A DNA stretch of 5,897 nucleotides from NCBI GenBank assembly GCA_021847625.1, contig JAJZQK010000253.1, forward strand, positions 1 through 5,897. The letters are read 5' to 3'. The notes under the pieces were generated by a model that was not told where the DNA came from, ran no database searches, and saw only the letters and a list, made by a program, of their open reading frames with translations. Shown here piece after piece: positions 1 to 5,897 of this stretch. The stretch is from Chloroflexota bacterium. GTDB lineage: Bacteria; Chloroflexota; FW602-bin22; JAMCYS01. Both the position numbers and the translations under genes were made by a program. Within the stretch, counting starts at the first letter, position 1. Each line of letters begins with the position of its first letter.

Positions 1-1599
1 CGGAGCGGGACCGGCCGAGCGGACTCCCTCCGGGACGAACTCCGCAAACTGACGGAAGTTCTCGGCGAACTTGCCGGCGAGCGTGCGTGCCAACTCGTCG
101 TAAGCAGCGGGGTCGGCCCAGGTCGCGCGCGGGTTCAGCACCTCCGCCGGCACCCCCGGGCAGCGCTCCGGCACCTGCACGCCAAAGACGGGGTCAACCC
201 GCGTGGGCACCTCGTCCAGGTCGCCGTTTAGGGCCGCGTTGACCATGGCCCGCGTATGACCGATCTTCATCCGTTGGCCCACGCCGTAGGGGCCGCCACT
301 CCAGCCGGTGTTAACCAGCCAGCAGCGCACGTCGTGTTGTGCTATCTTCTCGCCTAACAGCCGAGCGTACACGCTGGGGTGGAGGGCCATGAAAGGCGCC
401 CCGAAGCAGGTGCTGAAGGTCGCCTCCGGCTCGCTGCCCACACCGACCTCCGTGCCCGCCACCTTCGAGGTGTAGCCAGAGAGGAAATGGTACATCGCCT
501 GCTCGGGTGAGAGCCTGGAGATAGGCGGCAGCACGCCGAAGGCGTCGGCCGCTAGGAGGATAATGTTGCGCGGGTGCCCACCCACGCCGGGTCGGACGGC
601 GTTCGGAATGTAGTTGATCGGATAGACGGCCCGCGTGTTCTCTGTAAGCGTGGCATCGGTGAGATCGAACCGTCGCGTTGCCGTGTCGATCGCCACGTTT
701 TCGAGGATCGTGCCGAAGCGTCGGGTGGTCTGGTAGATCTCCGGCTCGGCCTCCGCCGAGAGGTTGATCACCTTGGCATAGCAACCGCCCTCGAAGTTGA
801 AGACACCCTGATCGCTCCAACCATGCTCGTCGTCGCCGATCAGACGTCGGCGAGGATCCGCCGAGAGTGTGGTCTTGCCCGTGCCGGAAAGGCCGAAGAA
901 CAGGGCAACATCCCCGCTCGGCCCAATATTGGCCGAGCAATGCATCGAGAGCACACTTCCCAGGGGCAGGAGGTAGTTCATGATCGTGAAAATCGACTTC
1001 TTAATCTCGCCCGCGTAGGCGGTGCCGCCGATAAGGACCATGCGCGCGCCGAAGTTGACGAGAATGAAGGCCCCCGAATTCGTGCCGTCCAGCTGAGGCA
1101 CGGCCGTGAAATGAGGAACGTCCAGCACCGTGAACTCGGGCACGTGCGTGGCCAACTGGCGGCGGTCAAGCTGGATGAACATATTGCGCACGAACAAGTT
1201 GTGCCAGGCCATCTCGTTGATCACGCGGATCGGTATGCGATACTCAGGGTCGGCGCCAACCGCGCAGTCCTGCACGAAGAGGTCCTTGCCCTGCACATAG
1301 GCTAGCACGCGATGGTAGAGCGCCTCGAACCTCTCGGCGGACATTGGCCTATTGACCTTGCCCCACCATATCTTGTCCTCGCTCGACGGTTCCTTGACGA
1401 CGAACTTGTCCTTGGGGGAACGGCCGGTATGCTGGCCGGTCCGGACGACGATCGGCCCCATGTGGGCGACAAGGCCCTCGCGCCGCCGGACGCTCTCTTC
1501 GTATAGGGCCGGCGTGGATAGGTTCCAGTAGACGTTGCCCACGTTGCGTAGGCCGTGGTTCTCTAACCCGTAATGAACGCTATAATCGAATTGCTGCAC
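1..1599 (-). CDS. pckA: Phosphoenolpyruvate carboxykinase (ATP), nearly complete, 3' end cut by window edge
   Basis: This cytosolic enzyme (EC 4.1.1.49) converts oxaloacetate and ATP to phosphoenolpyruvate, CO2 and ADP, the entry step of gluconeogenesis. I read 533 codons without a stop. The P-loop [14 protein letters not shown] (residues 236-249) is the ATP-type signature, unlike the SACGKT loop of the GTP-type family. By comparison with E. coli PckA, the substrate-binding residues are R60 (in TGRSPKDKF), Y195 and R323 (ENTRAVYP). The metal ligands are K201, H220 and D257 (IGDDEHGW), the P-loop lysine is K242, and the adenine-site residues are R443 and T449. The start is GTG at 1599: an in-frame TAG lies four codons upstream (1611-1609) and AGGAGG sits 5 nt before the start, so no longer form is possible. 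The family is usually about 530-540 residues and the visible end (VRSAGPAP) resembles its normal C-terminus, so only a few codons plus the stop should be missing. No frameshift or lost key residue is seen. It probably has its own promoter upstream. Confidence 0.97.
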   Translation of the reverse strand, partial: MQQFDYSVHYGLENHGLRNVGNVYWNLSTPALYEESVRRREGLVAHMGPIVVRTGQHTGRSPKDKFVVKEPSSEDKIWWGKVNRPMSAERFEALYHRVLAYVQGKDLFVQDCAVGADPEYRIPIRVINEMAWHNLFVRNMFIQLDRRQLATHVPEFTVLDVPHFTAVPQLDGTNSGAFILVNFGARMVLIGGTAYAGEIKKSIFTIMNYLLPLGSVLSMHCSANIGPSGDVALFFGLSGTGKTTLSADPRRRLIGDDEHGWSDQGVFNFEGGCYAKVINLSAEAEPEIYQTTRRFGTILENVAIDTATRRFDLTDATLTENTRAVYPINYIPNAVRPGVGGHPRNIILLAADAFGVLPPISRLSPEQAMYHFLSGYTSKVAGTEVGVGSEPEATFSTCFGAPFMALHPSVYARLLGEKIAQHDVRCWLVNTGWSGGPYGVGQRMKIGHTRAMVNAALNGDLDEVPTRVDPVFGVQVPERCPGVPAEVLNPRATWADPAAYDELARTLAGKFAENFRQFAEFVPEGVRSAGPAP

Positions 1600-1604
1600 G
1601 CGGT

Positions 1605-1610
1605 CCTCCT
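1605..1610 (-). promoter_or_regulatory. Shine-Dalgarno site of pckA
   Basis: On the minus strand AGGAGG is a perfect match to the anti-Shine-Dalgarno complement and lies 5 nt before the GTG at 1599-1597. It fixes the start of pckA, together with the in-frame TAG at 1611-1609 that overlaps its first two bases. A consensus site with a GTG start suggests efficient initiation despite the weaker start codon. Confidence 0.85.
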
Positions 1611-1619
1611 AGATGATGT

Positions 1620-1675
1620 GAGCGAGCAAAGATGACTACTGCCGCAAACCGGCAACAAGAAAACGGCCCTCGCTC
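1620..1675 (-). other. Possible folded element in the pckA 5' leader
   Basis: In the minus-strand transcript GAGCGAG (1675-1669) is perfectly complementary to CTCGCTC (1626-1620). Between these arms lies a second small inverted repeat, TGCCG (1654-1650) with CGGCA (1644-1640), closed by a 5-nt loop. Together they could form a nested stem ending about 9 nt before the Shine-Dalgarno site. The site itself is not paired, and no U-run follows, so this is not an obvious attenuator. I recognise no known riboswitch or leader family. A 7-bp stem enclosing some 40 nt can arise by chance in GC-rich DNA, so function is unproven. Confidence 0.3.
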
Positions 1676-1734
1676 CCCCTCGTGGTTAAGCGCGGCGCCG
1701 TCTACGCTGACCCTGCCCCGGATTGTTCTACGCC

Positions 1735-1764
1735 ATTATATAAATTACTCAACACCGCACGCAA
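1735..1764 (-). promoter_or_regulatory. Probable sigma-70-type promoter of pckA
   Basis: On the minus strand a perfect -10 hexamer TATAAT (1740-1735) stands 18 nt after TTGCGT (1764-1759), a -35 element matching TTGACA only at its first three bases. The area around the -10 box is clearly AT-rich against a GC-rich background, as expected for a promoter. Transcription should begin near 1728, giving a leader of about 130 nt before the pckA start. The position, downstream of the pump gene's hairpin and upstream of pckA, fits a separate pckA transcription unit. The -10 box is convincing; the -35 assignment is weaker. Confidence 0.6.
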
Positions 1765-1830
1765 CTATTCGATACGCTCTCTGGACAATACTCCTCCACT
1801 CGACCGGTACTTCCCCTGCCGCTTGTGTCC

Positions 1831-1866
1831 GCCGGCGGGCGTAGGGCCACCCTTCAGCCCGCCGGC
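1831..1866 (-). terminator. Terminator-like hairpin after the RND pump gene (no U-tract)
   Basis: A perfect 10-bp inverted repeat, GCCGGCGGGC and GCCCGCCGGC, flanks a 16-nt centre that can fold further (AGGG at 1853-1850 with CCCT at 1846-1843, three-base loop). It starts 12 nt beyond the TAG of the pump gene, the usual place for a terminator. The stem is very GC-rich, but the bases after it on the minus strand are not U-rich, so it is not a classical intrinsic terminator. It could be a U-less hairpin terminator, a 3'-end stabiliser, or part of Rho-dependent termination. The stem is palindromic, so the opposite strand folds too. Confidence 0.55.
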
Positions 1867-1878
1867 TCCCTGTTGTCT

Positions 1879-4800
1879 CTATCCCTCCGCCACCTCATCG
1901 GCGTGGGTCGGCCGGGCCGCGGCCGACTCCACGGCCGGTGACGCCCGCCTTGCTCGGACCCGATGGAGCTTGCGGCCCAGATCGTCAACCAGCGTGTACG
2001 CCACCGGTATCACGATCAGCGTCAGCAACGTCGAAGTCAGCATCCCGCCGATGACGGCCACGGCCATGGGCTTGCGAATCTCCCCTCCGGCGCCGAACCC
2101 GAGCGCGATGGGAACCATGCCGCTGATCGTCGAGATGGTCGTCATCAGTATCGGTCGCAAGCGCACGGGCCCCGCCGCAAGGACGGCATCGTTCCGCGCC
2201 AGCCCCCGGCCTCGCAGGGTGTTCGTGTAGTCCACGAGAAGGATCGAGTTCTTGGTGACCAGGCCCATCAACAGGACGATGCCGATGAGGCCCACCATGT
2301 CAAGCGGGTCGCCGCTGATGCGCAGGGCCACAAACGCCCCCAGCAGCGACAACGGCAGGGCGAGCATCACGGTGAACGGGTGCACAAACGAGCCGAACTG
2401 TGAGGCTAGGACCATGTAGACGAAGCCGACCGATAGCAGAGCCGCGAACAGCAGACTCGAGAAGGCCTCTTCCATATACTGCGTCGTCCCGCCGAAGGAG
2501 TAGGTCACCCCCGCCGGCAGGGTCAGCTTGGCCAGCACGGCGCTCGCGTCGTTGACGACTTCCCCGAGCTCCCGGCCCAGGTAACTGGCGCCGATCGTTA
2601 CCTCACGCTGCCTGTCGAGCCTCTCTATCTGCGCTGGCCCCTCCCCCTGCTGCAAGGTAGCGATGGCCGAAAGCGGCACCAGCGTGCCCTTCGGCGTGAG
2701 CAACGGTATCTGCTCGATGGAAGCGATATCGCTGCGGTCGGCCGGCTGCATGCGCACAGTTATGTCGACATCATGGTCGCCCGCCGCGAAGCCGGAGGCG
2801 CGTTCGCCGTTGACGAGCGCCCGGATGGTGCTGCCGATTTGGGCCGTGCTGATGCCGAGGTCGGCCGCCCGCACCCGGTCCACCACCACCTGCGTCTCTG
2901 GCTTGCCGGCCCGCTGGCTGCTGTCGATGTCCACCACCCCCGGCACCGTCGCCAGCGCCTGGGCTACCTGCTGCGAGGCCTGCTCCAGCACCGCCGTGTC
3001 CTCCCCATGAAGCACTATCTGCAAGGGGCGTCCCATGACACTCGCGGCCGTCGAGGTCATCATGCCGCTCAGACTGTTCGCCTGCATATCGATATCGAAG
3101 CGTACTCCAGGTAACTTAGCCAGCTCAGGCCGGATCTCGTACTGGAATTTGTCCAGGTACCCGTAGCCAACCATCTTGATCTTGAGCGACGACTTCTCGG
3201 TGCCGCCATCCTCGGAGCCGATTATGCTCACCACGTGCGCCACCTCTGGACGCCGTAGGATCAGCTCCTCGGCCTGCCGCGTGACCTCCTCCATCACGTC
3301 CAGCGTGGTCCCGGGCGCCATCTCCAGGTTCACGGTGACGTCTCCACGGTCGAAATCGTTAAGGAATGAACGCTGTAGCGTACTGAGGACGAGGACGCTG
3401 CCGGCCAGCGCCCCTACGCCGACCAGCACGACGACGACGCGGTTGCGAAGGGCCCACGCCAACCATCCTCGATAGACTCTGTCGACCCGTCCGTACGCGC
3501 CAAGCTGGCGACTCGACTCTGCCAGGTCCTTCTTGGTCGGTCGGAAGAAGTAGGCGGAAAGCATCGGCGCCAGCGTGAAAGCCTCGAACAGGGAGATCAT
3601 CACCGCCGCCACGATGGTGAGCCCGAACTCGCGCAGGAACTTGCCGGCGATGCCACCCGTGAAGCCGATGGGCGCGAACACGGCGACGATGGTCAAGGTT
3701 GTGGCTATCACCGCCAGCGCTATCTCCCCCGTCGCCTTGCTGGCCGCTTCCCTAGGATCCAGCCCCTCCTCGGTATGGCGGAAGATGTTCTCACGCACGA
3801 CGATAGCGTCGTCCACGAGCATACCGATAGATAGGGAGAGGGCAAGGAGGCTGATCATGTTCAGAGAGAAGCCCATCACCCACATGACGAAGAAGGTGGA
3901 AATGACGATGATGGGGAGGCCGATCACGGTGACGATCGTGTTGCGGACGCTGCGGAAGAAGCCGAACACGACCAGCGCCGCCAGCACGCCGCCAAGCAGC
4001 AGGGTGATCATCACGTCCTGCGTCGACTCGCGCGTGAACACCGACTGGTCTTCCATGATCGCGAGCGAGAGGTCCGGGTATTCCTGCTCGATCGCCTGCA
4101 GTCGCCGTTTAGTTTCCTCGGCGACGGCGACGGTGTTCGTGCCCGACTGCTTGCTTATGTAAATGAGGATACTGTCCTGCCCGTCCAGGCGGCTCTTGGT
4201 GCGAACCTCCTTGTAGCCGTCGGTAATGGTGGCGATGTCTCGCAGATAGACGCTGGCGCCGCGAGGCGTCGTCACGGGGACGGTGCCCAGCTGGTCGACG
4301 CTGGTGAACTGGCCGGCGACCCGCAGGAGCCGTTCCTGCTCCCCCGCCGGCAGACGCCCTCCTGGTATGTTGACGTTCTCTCCCTTGATCGCCGAGATGA
4401 CCTGCTGCACCGGCAGGCCGAGGGCCTGCAGACGGTCGAGGCTGAGGTCGACCTGGATCTCTCGCTGCAGCCCGCCGCTCACCGACACCGCCGCCACGCC
4501 GGGAACCCGGTCGAACTGCGGCACGATCTCGTCCTCCACCAGTTGGCGCAACTGGTAGGGGTCGCGGCTGTTCTGGTGGTCGGAAACGGCCAACGACAGG
4601 ATAGGTGCCGAGGAGGGGTCGAAGCGGAGAACCTCTGGGTCATTGGCATCGGACGGAAGGTCGCCCCTGATGCTGTTGACCCGTTGGCGCACTTCGTCCA
4701 CCGCCTCCTTGGCAGAATAATCCATGTCGAACTCGACGATCACCAGCGACACGGACTCGTTGGACGTCGAACGCACCTCTTTGACCCGCCCAAGCGAGGA

Positions 4801-5013
4801 GACCGCCCGCTCCACCGGCCTCGAAATCAGCGTCTCGATCTCCTGCGGGGTGGCGCCGGCGTAGATCGTGCGCACGGCCACCACCGGGACCGATATGTCC
4901 GGGAAGAGGTCCACCGGCATCCGGGTGTAGGCGAGCCATCCCACGACGACAAGGCCGATCGTGACCATGGTGATGAAGACCGGCCGCTTAATGGAGACGT
5001 CCGAAAGCCACAT
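1879..5013 (-). CDS. RND-family efflux transporter permease (HAE-1/AcrB type), complete
   Basis: This 1044-residue inner-membrane pump should export hydrophobic or amphiphilic compounds in exchange for protons, working as a trimer with an adaptor. It has the RND layout: a first membrane segment (about 12-29), a large extracytoplasmic porter loop (30-335), five segments (about 336-486), a cytoplasmic linker, segment 7 (about 526-545), a second porter loop (546-849), and five final segments (about 850-1010). The proton-relay residues are all present: D401 and D402 in segment 4 (GMLVDDAIVV), K921 in segment 10 (GLVTKNSILLVDY), R951 and T958 before and in segment 11 (RLRPILMT). Length matches the family (about 1030-1060). 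The ATG at 5013 gives the typical N-terminus MWLSDVSIKRPVF; its ribosome site is only a loose purine-rich stretch (GGGGGAAGAGGG). It follows the adaptor gene after 13 bases, so the two are probably co-transcribed. Substrates cannot be read from the sequence; a heavy-metal (CzcA) role looks less likely, because the sequence looks closer to the drug-efflux branch. Confidence 0.97.
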   Translation of the reverse strand: MWLSDVSIKRPVFITMVTIGLVVVGWLAYTRMPVDLFPDISVPVVAVRTIYAGATPQEIETLISRPVERAVSSLGRVKEVRSTSNESVSLVIVEFDMDYSAKEAVDEVRQRVNSIRGDLPSDANDPEVLRFDPSSAPILSLAVSDHQNSRDPYQLRQLVEDEIVPQFDRVPGVAAVSVSGGLQREIQVDLSLDRLQALGLPVQQVISAIKGENVNIPGGRLPAGEQERLLRVAGQFTSVDQLGTVPVTTPRGASVYLRDIATITDGYKEVRTKSRLDGQDSILIYISKQSGTNTVAVAEETKRRLQAIEQEYPDLSLAIMEDQSVFTRESTQDVMITLLLGGVLAALVVFGFFRSVRNTIVTVIGLPIIVISTFFVMWVMGFSLNMISLLALSLSIGMLVDDAIVVRENIFRHTEEGLDPREAASKATGEIALAVIATTLTIVAVFAPIGFTGGIAGKFLREFGLTIVAAVMISLFEAFTLAPMLSAYFFRPTKKDLAESSRQLGAYGRVDRVYRGWLAWALRNRVVVVLVGVGALAGSVLVLSTLQRSFLNDFDRGDVTVNLEMAPGTTLDVMEEVTRQAEELILRRPEVAHVVSIIGSEDGGTEKSSLKIKMVGYGYLDKFQYEIRPELAKLPGVRFDIDMQANSLSGMMTSTAASVMGRPLQIVLHGEDTAVLEQASQQVAQALATVPGVVDIDSSQRAGKPETQVVVDRVRAADLGISTAQIGSTIRALVNGERASGFAAGDHDVDITVRMQPADRSDIASIEQIPLLTPKGTLVPLSAIATLQQGEGPAQIERLDRQREVTIGASYLGRELGEVVNDASAVLAKLTLPAGVTYSFGGTTQYMEEAFSSLLFAALLSVGFVYMVLASQFGSFVHPFTVMLALPLSLLGAFVALRISGDPLDMVGLIGIVLLMGLVTKNSILLVDYTNTLRGRGLARNDAVLAAGPVRLRPILMTTISTISGMVPIALGFGAGGEIRKPMAVAVIGGMLTSTLLTLIVIPVAYTLVDDLGRKLHRVRARRASPAVESAAARPTHADEVAEG

Positions 5014-5027
5014 CCCTCTTCCCCCGC

Positions 5028-5897
5028 CTACCGGTAACCGACCACGGCCTGACCGTCCGCCAAGCCACCGTTAGGGTTGACGACCACCTGATCCCCCTCG
5101 GCCAGCCCCTCGCTGATCTCCACGGCGTCGCCCGACGCCAGGCCCGTCTTCACCTCCCTCATTTTCGCAACCCCGTCCTGCACGACGAAGGCTACCTTCT
5201 TGCCTTCGCGGTCCTGCACCGCTCCGGTAGGGGCGAGCAGGGCATCGGCCTTCTGGGCCGCCGTTATCGAGACCTGGGCGAACATGCCGTCGAGCAGCTT
5301 GCTCGTGCGCTGGGGCCGGATCTTCACGGCCACCGTGCGGCTGCGAGGATCGAAGGCCGGGGCAACGGCCGTCACCTCGGCGGCGAACGTCTCGCCGGGG
5401 TAGGCCGCCACGGTCAGCGTCGCCGCCTGGCCCACTTGCAGGTACCGGAGCTTGGCCTCGTCGACATTTACCGTAACCTCGACGTCCCTGGCTACCAGCA
5501 TTACCACGGGCGCAGTGGGCGCCGCCATGGCCCCCTCGGCGCAGAGCCGCTGGGCCACCGCGCCGTCGACGGGGGCCGTTACCGTGGCCTTCTTCAGTTG
5601 CAGTTGCGCCAAATCAACCGCGGTGCGCGCCTGCTCCACCGCCGCCCGGGCGGCGTTCAGGTCGTTCGCCGTGAACGGCTTCTCCGCCAGGGCCACCTGC
5701 TCCTCGGCGGCCGCCACTCCCGCCTGCGCCTGCCCGATGTCGTGGCTCGTGTACGGCTGTTTGGCGAGCTCCACCTGCTGACGGGCCGCCGCCACCGCCG
5801 CCTCGGCCTGGGCGATCTGCTTCTCGTTAGCCCCCGCCTTCATCTGCTCAAGCTCGTCGCTCGCCTTCTGCTTCTGCCCCCCGGCCGCGCCAAGCTG
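5028..5897 (-). CDS. RND efflux periplasmic adaptor (membrane fusion protein, HlyD/AcrA-like), 5' end outside window
   Basis: This protein would link the RND pump to the envelope and is needed for pump function in known systems. The 290 visible codons are open to the right edge, so the true start, signal or lipoprotein peptide and first half of the lipoyl domain are missing. Numbering from the internal Met at 5843: residues 2-79 are an Ala/Gln-rich helical region of three 26-residue repeats. Residues about 85-118 are the second lipoyl half (VTAPVDGAVAQ, the conserved APxDGxV motif). Residues about 121-195 are the beta-barrel (VDEAKLRYLQVGQ, then DPRSRTVAVKI and LLDGMFAQV). Residues 201-271 are the membrane-proximal domain (LLAPTGAVQ to GLADGQAVVGYR). 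The order matches AcrA/MacA-type adaptors. The Met at 5843 is not credible as a start because the lipoyl domain would be split and the frame stays open with helical sequence upstream. The TAG at 5030-5028 lies 14 bases before the pump ATG. Confidence 0.95.
   Translation of the reverse strand, partial: QLGAAGGQKQKASDELEQMKAGANEKQIAQAEAAVAAARQQVELAKQPYTSHDIGQAQAGVAAAEEQVALAEKPFTANDLNAARAAVEQARTAVDLAQLQLKKATVTAPVDGAVAQRLCAEGAMAAPTAPVVMLVARDVEVTVNVDEAKLRYLQVGQAATLTVAAYPGETFAAEVTAVAPAFDPRSRTVAVKIRPQRTSKLLDGMFAQVSITAAQKADALLAPTGAVQDREGKKVAFVVQDGVAKMREVKTGLASGDAVEISEGLAEGDQVVVNPNGGLADGQAVVGYR
5607..5840 (-). repeat. Three tandem 26-residue repeats in the adaptor helical hairpin
   Basis: Three consecutive 78-bp units (5840-5763, 5762-5685, 5684-5607) encode 26-residue repeats that align without gaps. 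Shared positions are a hydrophobic I/I/L (residue 9 of the unit), Ala at 12, Val at 16, 23 (all three units), Leu at 25 and Ala at 26. Units two and three begin with Lys/Glu-x-Pro-aromatic-Thr-x-x-Asp (KQPYTSHD, EKPFTAND). This looks like a helix break followed by an N-capping box; unit one has the divergent form KAGANEKQ. The repeat is a protein-level one: the DNA copies have diverged, so it is old rather than a recent expansion. Confidence 0.7.

Noticed and set aside
311..940. Minus-strand open frame of 209 codons inside pckA
   Set aside because: It overlaps pckA in another frame of the same strand, covers the P-loop region, and is Arg/His/Gly-rich with no family resemblance. The true frame reads continuously through it, so there is no frameshift either.
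574..1305. Long plus-strand open frame opposite pckA (243 codons)
   Set aside because: It lies fully antisense to conserved PEPCK catalytic sequence, has charged low-complexity composition and no recognisable domain. In GC-rich DNA such antisense frames are expected.
1609..1640. Leader peptide ending at the TAG that overlaps the pckA Shine-Dalgarno site
   Set aside because: In that frame another TAG occurs nine codons upstream, leaving only a six-codon frame from a TTG without a ribosome site. Coupling by such a peptide is not supported.
1682..2230. Plus-strand frame spanning the intergenic region and the 3' end of the pump gene
   Set aside because: It runs through the terminator hairpin and antisense to the pump, shows no ribosome site I can see, and its product resembles no family.
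3575..4162. Plus-strand frame of 195 codons antisense to the pump's membrane segments
   Set aside because: It is Ser/Thr/Met-rich, a usual result of reading opposite hydrophobic helices. No start signal or domain was seen.
4543..5037. Plus-strand frame opposite the pump N-terminus, rich in His, Arg and Asp
   Set aside because: The composition is typical of antisense of a GC-rich gene, and it fully overlaps the conserved start of the pump.
5841..5843. ATG as the start of the adaptor gene
   Set aside because: The frame is open for 18 more codons to the edge, with helical sequence before it. A start here would remove the signal peptide and first lipoyl half, and no Shine-Dalgarno precedes it.
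1..5897. A hidden novel system, mobile element, CRISPR array or RNA gene
   Set aside because: Both strands were read. The window is filled by three well-known families plus one short regulatory gap, with no spacer-type repeats, terminal inverted repeats, transposase or tRNA-like folds.

Overview
The window is GC-rich, tightly coding bacterial DNA. Everything supportable lies on the minus strand, so transcription runs from the right edge to the left. In that order it holds the 3' part of a membrane fusion protein (periplasmic adaptor) gene (5897 to 5028, start outside the window), a complete RND efflux pump gene (5013 to 1879), a 279-bp intergenic region with a terminator-like hairpin and a promoter, and an almost complete ATP-dependent phosphoenolpyruvate carboxykinase gene, pckA (1599 to 1, last few codons outside the window).

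The adaptor and pump genes are 13 bases apart and form one transcription unit. The adaptor would couple to the inner-membrane pump, a proton-driven antiporter of the HAE-1/AcrB type whose proton-relay residues are all present. No outer-membrane channel gene (TolC-like) is seen, but the unit continues beyond the right edge. pckA appears to be a separate unit with its own promoter (consensus -10 box), a leader of roughly 130 nt and a strong Shine-Dalgarno site before a GTG start. It makes phosphoenolpyruvate from oxaloacetate for gluconeogenesis. No functional link between the pump and pckA is evident; they look like chance neighbours on one strand.

The organism cannot be fixed from three genes. 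High GC, a GTG start, ATP-type PEPCK, and an adaptor whose hairpin is built from short Ala/Gln-rich repeats broken by Pro-x-Thr segments remind me of adaptors from Chloroflexota (Thermomicrobia-like) and other deep-branching GC-rich bacteria. This is an inference of low to moderate confidence.

I found no mobile element, CRISPR array, tRNA, rRNA or phage sign, and no evidence for a new biological system. The points most worth a second look are the 26-residue repeat architecture of the adaptor hairpin, the pckA leader and promoter, and the U-less terminator hairpin.
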